40,264 nucleotides of DNA, taken from assembly GCA_902492755.1 (NCBI GenBank), contig CABUNB010000021.1, positions 1 through 40,264 on the forward strand. Reading direction: 5' to 3'. Below are positions 25,572 to 33,687 of this stretch, piece by piece (position 1 is the stretch's first letter; each line of letters begins with the position of its first letter). This DNA comes from an uncultured Collinsella sp. Lineage in GTDB: Bacteria > Actinomycetota > Coriobacteriia > Coriobacteriales > Coriobacteriaceae. A model generated the notes under the pieces. The model was not told where the DNA came from, did no database searches, and was given only the letters and a program-made list of their open reading frames with translations. The position numbers and the translations under genes are program-made.

Positions 25572-25595
25572 TGCCGGCAGTTTGGGACACTCCTT
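25572..25595. repeat. 24-bp direct repeat, right copy flanking the ATPase gene
   Basis: Identical to 24061-24084; preceded by TGGGGACGTTCTT, which also occurs at 19312-19324. Confidence 0.75.
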
Positions 25596-25627
25596 GCTTT
25601 GGTGTAAATTAGTTACCCTTGCATCAG

Positions 25628-25667
25628 AAAACGGCGCCCGTCGGCGATGTTGCCGGCGGGCGCCGCT
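25628..25667 (-). terminator. terminator of galK-galT
   Basis: On the minus strand GGCGCCCG pairs with CGGGCGCC and the stem is followed by GTTTTCTG, 47 bp after the galT stop. Confidence 0.8.
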
Positions 25668-25713
25668 GTCGTGTAGGCGCTATTTGTTGAGTGCGTGCGT
25701 TCGGGCCCGCGCT

Positions 25714-27342
25714 CTATAGCGAGTCGATGAAGCGCCGTTGGGCAGCGCGGCCGGCTTCGTCCCACTTAAAGACGCCGGCGTTGTCGAGCACGTGGCCAAA
25801 CACCACGCCGACCTCTTCGTGCAGGATGTCGATGGCGTTGTCGGCCGTAAGCTCATCGGCGCGGCGGGCATAGACATCCTCGGCCCACGCGGCATGGCTG
25901 CGGCAAAGATCATCGCCTTCGAGCGCACCGGCAAGGTCGTAGCTGGCATCGGCCTTAGCTGCCAGCAGATGCTCGCGGACAGCGCCAAGCTCGGGAACCA
26001 GGCGCGGCGGAAGAATGGCCAGGCCCATGACCTCGATCAGGCCGATGTTCTCCTTTTTAATGTGGTGATACTCGGCATGCGGGTGGAACACGCCCAGCGG
26101 ATGCTCGTCGGTCGTGATATTGCAGCGAAGCGCCAGGTAGGCCTCGTAGATTTCGCCGCCGGCATTGCCGCGGGAGTCTATGCGGCGGATGACGGGCGTC
26201 ACGGTGTTGTGCGCCACGCCATCGGCTGTGTGCGCGATGACGCCCACAGACTCATCGGTCCACTCTCGCCAGGCGAGGATAATCTTCTCGGCAGCGTCGA
26301 GCAGCGCGCCGCGGTCGTGCGAGCGCAGGCGCAGCACCGAGAGCGGCCATTGCAGCACAGTGCCGGTGACTTGGTCAAATCCGGGCACGCTAAACTGCGA
26401 GACCTCGGCGGCATGCATCATGGGGAACTCGTGCGCGCCGCCCTGGAAGTGGTCGTGCGACAGAATCGAGCCACCCACGATGGGCAGGTCGGCGTTGGAG
26501 CCAATAAAGTAGTGCGGGAACAGGTCCACAAAGTCGAGCAGGCAGGTCAGGCCCTTGCGGTCGACGTGCATCGGACGATGCTCGGAGCTCATGGCAATGC
26601 AGTGCTCGTTAAAGTACGCGTACGGGCTGTACTGGAAGCCCCAGCGCTCGCCGTCGAGCTGGATGGGGATAACGCGCAGATTCTGGCGGGCGGGATGAGC
26701 GCCGCCGTCGGCTGCGGCGGAGCGTCCAGGGTAGCCCTCGTTCTCGATACAGAGCTGGCAGGCGGGATACTTCTCGCCCGTGTTCTTGGCTGCACCTGCT
26801 GCGGCGATATCGCGCGGGTCCTTCTCAGGCTTGGACAGGTTGATGGTGATCTCCAGGTCACCCCAGTTGGTGGGGGTGTTCCATTTGATGTTGCGTGCGA
26901 TGGCGGCGCGGCGCACGTAGCCGGCGTCGCAGCACAGGCCGTAGAACCAGTCGGTCGCGGCGCGGGGCTCGTTGACGCCCATGCGTCCGTTGAACTCCTC
27001 GTTTACAACCGAAGGCCTCGGCATGAGCACGCCCATGATGCGCATGGCGATGCGATCGCGGCCCGATGCCGTGTCCTCGGCAGCACCGTTGGCAACGGCG
27101 GCCTCGGCAAGCGCGGCAAGCGTGCCTTCAAGGTCAAAGTCGGGCAGAGTATCGGGGTGCAAGAGCGAGAGTTTCTCAACCTGGAGCGCCCAGGCCATAT
27201 CGAGCGCCGGCCCCGTAGCGCCGATGCACTCCAGAATGGTGTTGTATGCCCAGATGCGGTCGTCCTGTCCGATCATCGATCGGTGGATGGCATATTCGAT
27301 GAGGCCCTGCGCAGCCTCGCGCACATCAGTCATTACAGCCAT
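25714..27342 (-). CDS. galT: galactose-1-phosphate uridylyltransferase, class II
   Basis: 542 aa. It exchanges galactose-1-P with UDP-glucose to give UDP-galactose and glucose-1-P in the Leloir pathway. It is of the long Gram-positive type: YGLCCDAGYVRRAAIARNIKW, NWGDLEITINLSKPEKDPRDIA, and the His-containing SILSHDHFQGGAHEFPM. It is somewhat longer than typical class II members (~490-510 aa). The galT start overlaps the galK stop; an alternative ATG at 27333 overlaps the stop as TAATG, so translational coupling is likely either way. No galE is in the window. Confidence 0.93.
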   Translation of the reverse strand: MAVMTDVREAAQGLIEYAIHRSMIGQDDRIWAYNTILECIGATGPALDMAWALQVEKLSLLHPDTLPDFDLEGTLAALAEAAVANGAAEDTASGRDRIAMRIMGVLMPRPSVVNEEFNGRMGVNEPRAATDWFYGLCCDAGYVRRAAIARNIKWNTPTNWGDLEITINLSKPEKDPRDIAAAGAAKNTGEKYPACQLCIENEGYPGRSAAADGGAHPARQNLRVIPIQLDGERWGFQYSPYAYFNEHCIAMSSEHRPMHVDRKGLTCLLDFVDLFPHYFIGSNADLPIVGGSILSHDHFQGGAHEFPMMHAAEVSQFSVPGFDQVTGTVLQWPLSVLRLRSHDRGALLDAAEKIILAWREWTDESVGVIAHTADGVAHNTVTPVIRRIDSRGNAGGEIYEAYLALRCNITTDEHPLGVFHPHAEYHHIKKENIGLIEVMGLAILPPRLVPELGAVREHLLAAKADASYDLAGALEGDDLCRSHAAWAEDVYARRADELTADNAIDILHEEVGVVFGHVLDNAGVFKWDEAGRAAQRRFIDSL

Positions 27343-28538
27343 GCCGCGTAAGCCCCCTTGTCAGAAATCGCGTAGTGGCGGGCAGAGCCCTCGCCCAGCC
27401 AGCTGTTCATCTTGGTGATAAAGGTGTCGACCAGATCGAACGGCACGAAGGCCTGGATGGTGCCACCAAAGCCGCCACCGTGGATACGGACGGCGCCGCG
27501 GCCGTCGAGCACGTGCTCGGCCAGCGCCAGGGCATACATGGAAGGCTGCTCGGAACCCAGCTTGGCAACAACATTCTGCAGGTACATGGCAGAGCTGGCG
27601 CCGGACTCGCGCGTCAGGACCAGGAACTGGTCAATGTCGCCGGCGTTCAGGGCCGCCCAGCGCTTATCGACCAGGCCGTTCTCGTACCAGTAGTGAACGG
27701 CGCGCAGGCAGGCACGGTCGCCCAGCTTGGCGCGCAGCTCGGGGAGCTTGGCGTCAAAATCCGCCACGTTTACCTCGCACAGGCGTGCCTTGCCAAACTC
27801 GGCGGCGACGTCTTGCATTTCGCGCGGAACGGCGGCGTAGTCATCGGTGGCGGCCACGTGGTCGGCGCCGACCTTAACGAGCACGAGCGCGTAGCCATGA
27901 TCCTCAAAGTTGAGCTCGAGCTTCTGAGTTTTAGGCTGAGCCTGGTCCTCAAAGTCCATGTAGGCAAGGCCGCCCAGGCACACGGCGGCCTGATCCATCA
28001 GACCGCAGGGCTTGCCGTAGTAGTTGTTCTCGGCGCGCTGGCTCATCTGCGCAAGCGCGACGGGCTCAATGGCGGGCGCGTCCCAGAGCGTCTCCATGGC
28101 GCGGCCGTACGCGGCCTCGACGGCGGCAGAGCTGGAAAGGCCGCCGCCCGAGGGAACGGAGCAGGTGAAGGCGAAGTCGAAGCCTTGGGGCTTAACGCCC
28201 AGAGCAGCGATTTCGTGGGCCATGCCGCGGACGAGGCTCGCGGACGTGCCCTTCTCAGACTCCTGAACGTCTAGCGTGTCGAGCGTGATCTCAAACGTAG
28301 GATAGCCCTCGTCGGCGACGCGAACCTTGTTGGTGTCGGTCGCCACGGCTATGCCGTCGACAGCGACATCGAGCGAGCCGGCGATAACATGGCCACCCTC
28401 GTGGTCGGTGTGGTTGCCGCTGATCTCGGAGCGGCCGGGTGCGTGCACGTAGAGCACCTGGCGATCGCCGATGGGGCCAAACTCCTCCTCAAACAGCTTG
28501 GTGAGCGTGGCGAATGTCTTTTCGTCGGGGGTGGTCAT
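27333..28538 (-). CDS. galK: galactokinase
   Basis: About 401 aa, GHMP kinase family. It phosphorylates galactose to galactose-1-P. The galactokinase signature appears as APGRSEISGNHTDHEGG (~33-49), a variant of the usual GRxNLIGEHTDY with Glu replaced by Asn before HTD. The ATP loop is SGGGLSSSAAVE (~120-131) and the C-terminal motif is IHGGGFGGT. ATG 28538 has AAGGA upstream; the frame is open further but has no site. First gene of galK-galT, divergent from lacI4. Confidence 0.93.
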   Translation of the reverse strand: MTTPDEKTFATLTKLFEEEFGPIGDRQVLYVHAPGRSEISGNHTDHEGGHVIAGSLDVAVDGIAVATDTNKVRVADEGYPTFEITLDTLDVQESEKGTSASLVRGMAHEIAALGVKPQGFDFAFTCSVPSGGGLSSSAAVEAAYGRAMETLWDAPAIEPVALAQMSQRAENNYYGKPCGLMDQAAVCLGGLAYMDFEDQAQPKTQKLELNFEDHGYALVLVKVGADHVAATDDYAAVPREMQDVAAEFGKARLCEVNVADFDAKLPELRAKLGDRACLRAVHYWYENGLVDKRWAALNAGDIDQFLVLTRESGASSAMYLQNVVAKLGSEQPSMYALALAEHVLDGRGAVRIHGGGFGGTIQAFVPFDLVDTFITKMNSWLGEGSARHYAISDKGAYAAWL

Positions 28539-28580
28539 GGGAGTCCTTTCCTTGGCGCGCACGGATGAGTTTTGCGTCGA

Positions 28581-28785
28581 TATGAGTACGTTAACAACTT
28601 GAAGCGGCATGAACTAAGTGTTCACGATGCCGCACGTTACGGGCTATGTTAACGTACTCATAACACATCGATTGTCACTTTTTGAGAATCTGGTAATCGG
28701 TAGAAATACAGCCGTGAACGGTACTGCCGTATGGACTTATAAAGCAGAAGAGATGCAGATAGAAAAAGTAGAGTACGTTAACATG
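28581..28785. promoter_or_regulatory. three LacI4 operators in the galK-lacI4 spacer
   Basis: Sites at 28581-28598 (TATGAGTACGTTAACAAC), 28645-28662 (TATGTTAACGTACTCATA, opposite orientation) and 28768-28785 (GTAGAGTACGTTAACATG). Core centres are 64 and 123 bp apart. A hairpin with arms GCGGCAT/ATGCCGC lies between the first two (28604-28633). The consensus ATGAGTACGTTAACAT differs from the LacI2 site by one base. Confidence 0.72.
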
Positions 28786-28876
28786 CGTCCGACGATAGCG
28801 GGCCTCGGCGCGGGGTGTATTTCTGCCCGGGTTGGCATGCACGCTATTCAGATCTCGCAAGGGTGAAGGTGATCCT

Positions 28877-29908
28877 GTGGCAAGGCGCCCGTCCAACGAT
28901 ACCAGTTCGCGTCCGGTCTCCATGGCCGACGTCGCCCGCGCTGCTGGCGTTTCGCAGCAGACGGTTTCGCGCGTCGCCAACGGCTTGCCCAACGTCAACG
29001 AGCAGACGCGCCAGCGCGTGCAGGCCGCTATGCAAGAGCTCGGCTTTCGTCCGAGTTATGCCGGTCGCTCGCTGCGCGACGGCCGTTACCATTCGGTCGG
29101 CCTGTGCGTCAACGATGTTACCAAGTTTGGTAACCTCTCAATGATCGACGGCATCGCCAGCGCTGCTCGCGAGCATAATTGCGCCATCACGCTGGTCGAG
29201 ATGTCCAAGACCGAGGAGTTTTCGCTTGCCGAGGCCACGCGTCGTATGGCTGCGCTGCCCGTGGACGGCATCATCATCGGCATGAGTCGCATGGCGCCCG
29301 ATTTTGAGACGTTTGATCCACTGCCGGGCATTGGCACGGTCATCGTTACCATGTACGCACATCCGCGCGTGACCACGGTCGATTCCGACCATTACGGCTG
29401 CTCACTGTTGCTCATGGATCACCTGTTTGAGCTGGGACACGAGCGGATTCGCTATATTGGTGGCCCGTCGTTCTCGGTCGACGAGCAATTTCGTCGCGCC
29501 GGTTGGCAGGATGCGCTCGAGCGTAAACACATCGAGCCGGCAGAGCCGCTCGAGGGCGACTGGTCAGCCAACAGTGGTTACGAGGCCGGCAGGTATCTGG
29601 CCGAGCACGACCGCGCCATGACGGCGATTTACGCGGCAAACGACCAGATGGCAAACGGCGCCATTGCAGCGCTGCGTGATAGCGGTCTGCGCGTGCCCGA
29701 GGACGTGAGCGTGGTGGGCGTCGATGACTCGCTCGACGACTTTGTCGCACATAACGAGCTCACGACTGTTCGATTTGACTTGCATCAGCGTGGGCGCGAG
29801 GTGTTCGAGCATGCGGTTCCCGAGGCGGGTACGGTGGGCAAAACCGTTGCCATTCGTATTCCCGGCCAGCTCATCATTCGACATAGCACGGCGATACCGC
29901 GCACATAG
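28877..29908 (+). CDS. LacI-family regulator of the galK-galT operon
   Basis: About 343 aa. HTH reads VSMADVARAAGVSQQTVSRV (recognition helix S-Q-Q-T), then LPNVNEQTRQRVQAAMQELG. The sensor domain includes GYEAGRYLAEHDRAMTAIYAANDQMANG and VSVVGVDDSLDDF. I chose GTG 28877 because AAGG lies 6-7 bp upstream and the N-terminus then has normal length. It is closest in wording to LacI2, and their putative operators are also the most alike. Divergent from galK; probably a galactose-responsive repressor, inducer not visible. Confidence 0.87.
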   Translation: MARRPSNDTSSRPVSMADVARAAGVSQQTVSRVANGLPNVNEQTRQRVQAAMQELGFRPSYAGRSLRDGRYHSVGLCVNDVTKFGNLSMIDGIASAAREHNCAITLVEMSKTEEFSLAEATRRMAALPVDGIIIGMSRMAPDFETFDPLPGIGTVIVTMYAHPRVTTVDSDHYGCSLLLMDHLFELGHERIRYIGGPSFSVDEQFRRAGWQDALERKHIEPAEPLEGDWSANSGYEAGRYLAEHDRAMTAIYAANDQMANGAIAALRDSGLRVPEDVSVVGVDDSLDDFVAHNELTTVRFDLHQRGREVFEHAVPEAGTVGKTVAIRIPGQLIIRHSTAIPRT

Positions 29909-30037
29909 TTTGTGCTGGTAAACGGCGATTTATCGCATTTCAATAACAATCGGTAAGGATGCCGGCAGATAGCTGTTGGGATGCAGCCGAGTGCTATGAT
30001 AGACGGGCTCTTTTGTCTATCTAGGAGGCTTTGCCTG

Positions 30038-31198
30038 ATGGAGATCACCAAGGATATCCGCTACGTTGGCGTCGACGATCACGACATTGACCTGTTCGAG
30101 GGCCAGTACGATGTGTCCGAGAACGGTATGGCATACAACAGCTACGTTATCTTGGGCGAAAAGATCGCTGTCGCTGATTCGGTCGACGGCGGTTTTGTCG
30201 ACGAGTGGCTCGGTAACATCGAAGCCGTGCTCGACGGTCGCACGCCCGATTACCTGGTCGTCCATCACATGGAGCCCGATCACTCCGCTGGCATCGCCGC
30301 CTTTATGGAGCGCTATCCCCAGGCGCAGATTGTGGCCAGCATGGGCGCCTTCCGCATGATGGTCAACTACTTTGGCACCGATTATCCCGAGCGCAAGATG
30401 GTCGTCAAAGAGGGCGACGTGCTCGACCTGGGCGGCCACAGCCTGACCTTTGTCGGCGCCCCCAACGTGCACTGGCCTGAGGTGCTGTTCTCTTACGAGT
30501 CCACCGACAAGGTGCTCTTTAGCGCCGACGGCTTTGGCAAGTTTGGCGCCAACGATATCGAGGATCCGGAAGGGTGGGCCTGCGAGGCGCGCCGTTACTA
30601 CTTTGGCATCGTGGGAAAGTTCGGCAAGTTCGTGCAGGCCGTGCTCAAGAAGGCCGCCGACCTGGACATCCAGATTATCTGTCCGCTCCATGGCCCCGTG
30701 CTGACCGAGAATCTGGGCTACTACCTCGACACCTACAACACCTGGTCGAGCTATCAGCCCGAGGACGAGGGCATCACCATTGCCTACGCGAGCGTCTACG
30801 GCCATCTGAAGGCTGCCGTTGAGGAGCTTGCATCTGCGCTCGAGGCCCGCGGCCAGAAGGTCTCCGTTTTTGACTTGGCTCGCGACGACATGGCCGAGGC
30901 CGTTGAGGATGCGTTCCGCTACGACCGTCTGGTGCTCGCCTCCATCACCTATCAGGGCGAGATCTTCCCGTCCATGAGCACCTTCATCCATACGCTCGCC
31001 GAGCACGCCTACCAGAACCGTACGGTGGCGCTCGTCGAGGCCGGCTCTTGGGCGCCTGCAGCTGCCAAGGTTATGACCAAGGAGCTCGAGGGCATGAAGG
31101 ACATCACCCTGACGCAGAACAAGGTGACCGTGCTGGGCTCGCTCAACGACGCCTCGCGCGCTCAGATCGAGGCCCTTGCCGACGAGCTGTCCAAGTAG
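30038..31198 (+). CDS. A-type flavodiiron protein (FprA family)
   Basis: About 386 aa. Reduces O2 to water and/or NO to N2O in anaerobes, taking electrons from rubredoxin or a similar donor. The N-terminal metallo-beta-lactamase-like domain has all diiron ligands: HHMEPDH (His ~77, Glu ~79, Asp ~81, His ~82), His ~145 in NVHWPE, Asp ~164 in FSADGFG and His ~218 in CPLHGP. The flavodoxin domain (~247-386) starts ITIAYASVYGH. No C-terminal rubredoxin or flavin-reductase domain is fused. AGGAGG 10 bp before ATG 30038; a -10-like TATGAT at 29995-30000. Monocistronic, with its own terminator; fits an oxygen-sensitive gut anaerobe. Confidence 0.93.
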   Translation: MEITKDIRYVGVDDHDIDLFEGQYDVSENGMAYNSYVILGEKIAVADSVDGGFVDEWLGNIEAVLDGRTPDYLVVHHMEPDHSAGIAAFMERYPQAQIVASMGAFRMMVNYFGTDYPERKMVVKEGDVLDLGGHSLTFVGAPNVHWPEVLFSYESTDKVLFSADGFGKFGANDIEDPEGWACEARRYYFGIVGKFGKFVQAVLKKAADLDIQIICPLHGPVLTENLGYYLDTYNTWSSYQPEDEGITIAYASVYGHLKAAVEELASALEARGQKVSVFDLARDDMAEAVEDAFRYDRLVLASITYQGEIFPSMSTFIHTLAEHAYQNRTVALVEAGSWAPAAAKVMTKELEGMKDITLTQNKVTVLGSLNDASRAQIEALADELSK

Positions 31199-31220
31199 CG
31201 ACACATTCACTTCTGATGCT

Positions 31221-31258
31221 CAACCACCACAAAGGAGACCTTTGTGGTGGTTTTTGTT
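31221..31258 (+). terminator. terminator of the flavodiiron gene
   Basis: AACCACCACAAAGG pairs with CCTTTGTGGTGGTT, then TTTGTTT. The tail abuts the stop codon of the convergent DeoR gene. Confidence 0.92.
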
Positions 31259-32061
31259 TAAGCGCCGGCGATGAGGAGATTTGGGCGGGCGTTGTCGACG
31301 ATCTCGGCGATTGAGGTGGCGACGGCGTGATCGGGGTCACGGTCCATCACGATGGCGTTGACGTCGATTAGCTCGGCAAAGCGGTACATGCCGCGTCCGT
31401 TGACCTTGCTCGCGTCCATGAGGGCGACGCTTTGACGTGCGGCGACGATCATGGCTGTTTTGGTCTCGGCCATCTGGGGGAAGTCCGTGGTAAAACCACA
31501 ACCCGGGACAAAGGCGCCGGGGCACATGATGGCGAGGTCGGCGTGAACCATCTGCAGCGCCTGCATGGTGAGCGGACCGTACAGATAACGATGGCCCTTG
31601 CGCAGCGCGCCGCCCAGCATGACGACGTCGACCGAGGGCATGCTCTCGTCGATGTAATCGGCGATTGTAATGTCCGCCGTGATGACGGTGATGCCGTCGC
31701 GTTGGTCGAGCAGGCGGACAAATTCGAGCGCCGTGGTGCCCGAGTCGACGAGCAGGGTGTCGCCGTCGCTGACGAGCTCAATGGCGCTTTGCGCGATGGC
31801 CTGTTTGGCAGCAACGTTGACGTTAATGCGCCGGTCTTGCGTGGAGACGGTTAGGCGCTTGTGGAGTGACACGGCGCCACCATGCGTGCGGCGCAGCTTG
31901 CCAGCCTCGGCGAGGGCGTCCAGGTCGGCGCGGGCCGTGACGGAGGACACGCCAAAGGTCTGAGCGATTTCTGCTACCTGCACCGAGGCATTATGCTCGA
32001 GCATCTCCATGATGGCGGCGCGGCGTTCGTCGGCGAATGCACGGGTTGCAGTTTGGGCCAT
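31258..32061 (-). CDS. DeoR-family regulator divergent from the aldolase gene
   Basis: About 267 aa. N-terminal winged helix: ADERRAAIMEMLEHNASVQV and AQTFGVSSVTARADLDAL, then THGGAVS; the C-terminal DeoR sensor has DSGTTALEFV, VMLGGALRKGH and MDASKVNG. I chose ATG 32059-32061 (MAQTATRAF) because GGAG lies 5 bp upstream; the frame is open farther up without a good site. Divergent from the class II aldolase gene at 32396, so it probably controls it in response to a phosphosugar. The 334-bp spacer is AT-rich with several TTTCTTT/AAAGAAA tracts but no operator I can define. Confidence 0.85.
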   Translation of the reverse strand: MAQTATRAFADERRAAIMEMLEHNASVQVAEIAQTFGVSSVTARADLDALAEAGKLRRTHGGAVSLHKRLTVSTQDRRINVNVAAKQAIAQSAIELVSDGDTLLVDSGTTALEFVRLLDQRDGITVITADITIADYIDESMPSVDVVMLGGALRKGHRYLYGPLTMQALQMVHADLAIMCPGAFVPGCGFTTDFPQMAETKTAMIVAARQSVALMDASKVNGRGMYRFAELIDVNAIVMDRDPDHAVATSIAEIVDNARPNLLIAGA

Positions 32062-32395
32062 GACTGCTCCGTTCTCGGTCAAATTTGCAGGAATTGTGTT
32101 GACTCTATTTTCGTTCATTTTCTTTTTGAGTAAGAAAACGCCTTTCGAATACTTATCTTTTCTATAAAAGAAAGGCAATCAAGGCTCAAAACTCAATATC
32201 GAACACGTGCGCTCGGCACAAAACCCTTCCGTTTGCTTTTCAAAATTGAGAGTCTTGCTCTGCGGAGTGACAACATCCCGCACATTCATACCCGCTGAAT
32301 TTCATACAATGAGCGCAGCAAAACGCAAGGTAAAACGCCTTGCGAACACGTACGCCCGATGTCCAGATGCGGGCGAGGGAGAGGAGCAAACGCTC

Positions 32396-33253
32396 ATGGC
32401 ACTTGTTACCACCGAAAAGATGCTCAAGGACGCTCAGGCCGGCCACTACGCCGTTGGCGCGTTCAACGTCGAGAACCTCGAGTTTGTTATGGCTGTTCTG
32501 GCCGCTGCCGAGGAGACCAAGTCCCCCGTCATCATGCAGACCACCCCGGGCACCATCAAGACCGCTGGCCTGGATTACTTCTACGGCATGGTCAAGGCTG
32601 CCGCCGAGCGCGCTTCCGTGCCCGTCGCTCTGCACCTCGATCACGGCGATGGCTATGACCGTTGCATGCAGGCTTTCCGCACGGGCTACACCTCCGTCAT
32701 GATCGACGGTTCGCACGAGTCCTTCGAGGACAACATCGCTCTGACCAAGTCCGTCGCCGACGCTGGCCGCGCCATGGGCGTGCCCGTCGAGGCCGAGCTC
32801 GGCAAGGTTGGCGGCAAGGAGGACGACGGCCCTGCGGTTGAGGGCGAGAGCCCCTACACCGATCCGGCCGAGGCCAAGGAGTTCGTCGAGCGCACCGGCT
32901 GCACCTCTCTCGCTATTGGCGTTGGCACCAGCCACGGCGTGTACACGAGCGATCCGCACATCGAGCAGTCCGTGGTCAAGGCCATCCGCGACGCCGTCGA
33001 CGTGCCGCTGGTTCTGCACGGCACCTCCGGTGTGCCCGATGAGCAGGTTGCCGAGGCTGTGAAGAACGGCATCTGCAAGGTCAACTACGCCACCGAGCTG
33101 CGTCAGGCCTACACCAAGGGCTTCATGGCCTACATGGCCGAGAACCCCGCCTGCTTCGACCCCAAGAAGCCGGCTAAGGAGGGTATGCGTGAGATCACCG
33201 AGCTGGTTAAGATCCGCATGACCAACCTCAACTCTGTGGGCAAAGCAGAGTAA
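32396..33253 (+). CDS. class II tagatose/fructose-bisphosphate aldolase (GatY/KbaY-like)
   Basis: About 285 aa. It cleaves a ketose-1,6-bisphosphate to dihydroxyacetone phosphate and glyceraldehyde-3-P with Zn2+. Catalytic Asp ~82 and metal ligand His ~83 (HLDHG), with His ~180 (GTSHGVY) and His ~208 (LVLHGTSGV), are at the KbaY/GatY positions; VEAELGKVGGKEDD is the class II signature. ATG 32396 (MALVTTEKML) has GAGGAG upstream; the frame is open 63 codons earlier without a start site. As no lacD is present, this enzyme probably completes the tagatose-6-P pathway. It could equally be the glycolytic fructose-bisphosphate aldolase; sequence alone does not settle this. Confidence 0.87.
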   Translation: MALVTTEKMLKDAQAGHYAVGAFNVENLEFVMAVLAAAEETKSPVIMQTTPGTIKTAGLDYFYGMVKAAAERASVPVALHLDHGDGYDRCMQAFRTGYTSVMIDGSHESFEDNIALTKSVADAGRAMGVPVEAELGKVGGKEDDGPAVEGESPYTDPAEAKEFVERTGCTSLAIGVGTSHGVYTSDPHIEQSVVKAIRDAVDVPLVLHGTSGVPDEQVAEAVKNGICKVNYATELRQAYTKGFMAYMAENPACFDPKKPAKEGMREITELVKIRMTNLNSVGKAE

Positions 33254-33280
33254 CAGCAAGGGTACTCTGATCCCACCGGG

Positions 33281-33425
33281 CGGTTTGGGCGGGTCCCGTA
33301 CTTAGTTTCCAAAACGTCCTCGCGCATGAAGGCCCCCGTTGTCTCGCTTCTTCGAAGCGTTGACAACGGGGGCCTTCGCGCTGCGGAATGATTTTGGAAA
33401 CTAAGTACGGGACCCGCCCAAACCG
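33281..33425. repeat. 145-bp element with perfect 34-bp inverted ends
   Basis: Arms at 33281-33314 and 33392-33425 are perfect complements over 34 bp (CGGTTTGGGCGGGTCCCGTA at the outer end). Inside is a second hairpin, AAGGCCCCCGTTGTC with GACAACGGGGGCCTT. It follows the aldolase stop by 27 bp. It may end transcription as one giant hairpin, or be a MITE-like element. Confidence 0.85.
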
Positions 33426-33672
33426 TCCTGCTCAATCGCCCTTGTAGCGTTAGTGTCGGAAAAATAAGACGTGGCTTTTTGCCCCCTGCGGAAAGATTGG
33501 GGAACTAAGCCCTCGTCCCTCCCAGGTTGACCTACTCGAGGTCGTCGCCCTTGTGGCGTTAGGTCTGAAAATAATAAGAAGCCTTCGCGCTGCGGAATGA
33601 TTTTGGAAACTAAGTACGGGGACCCGCCCAAACCGTCCTGCTCCATCGCCCTTGTGGTGTTGGGGCTGAAAG
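33372..33672. repeat. tandem ~105-bp repeats overlapping the inverted element
   Basis: Three units start CTGCGGAA(T/A)GATT at about 33381, 33486 and 33591. The first and third are nearly identical for 80 bp (including the right arm of the 34-bp inverted repeat); the middle one is diverged (GGGGAACTAAGCCCTCG). Each ends CCCTTGTRGYGTTRG. No gene is seen in 33254-33687; open frames here are translations of the repeat. Confidence 0.8.
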
Positions 33673-33687
33673 GGTGGGACGCGTGGG

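Noticed and set aside
25366..25590. 74-codon minus-strand open frame with HIIRWK repeats
   Set aside because: It overlaps the ATPase start and begins inside the 24-bp repeat; the 33-bp iterons and the -10 element explain the pattern better. I keep the coding reading only as an alternative.
30038..31198. metallo-beta-lactamase or glyoxalase-type hydrolase
   Set aside because: The HxExDH ligand set plus a C-terminal flavodoxin domain identify a flavodiiron protein.
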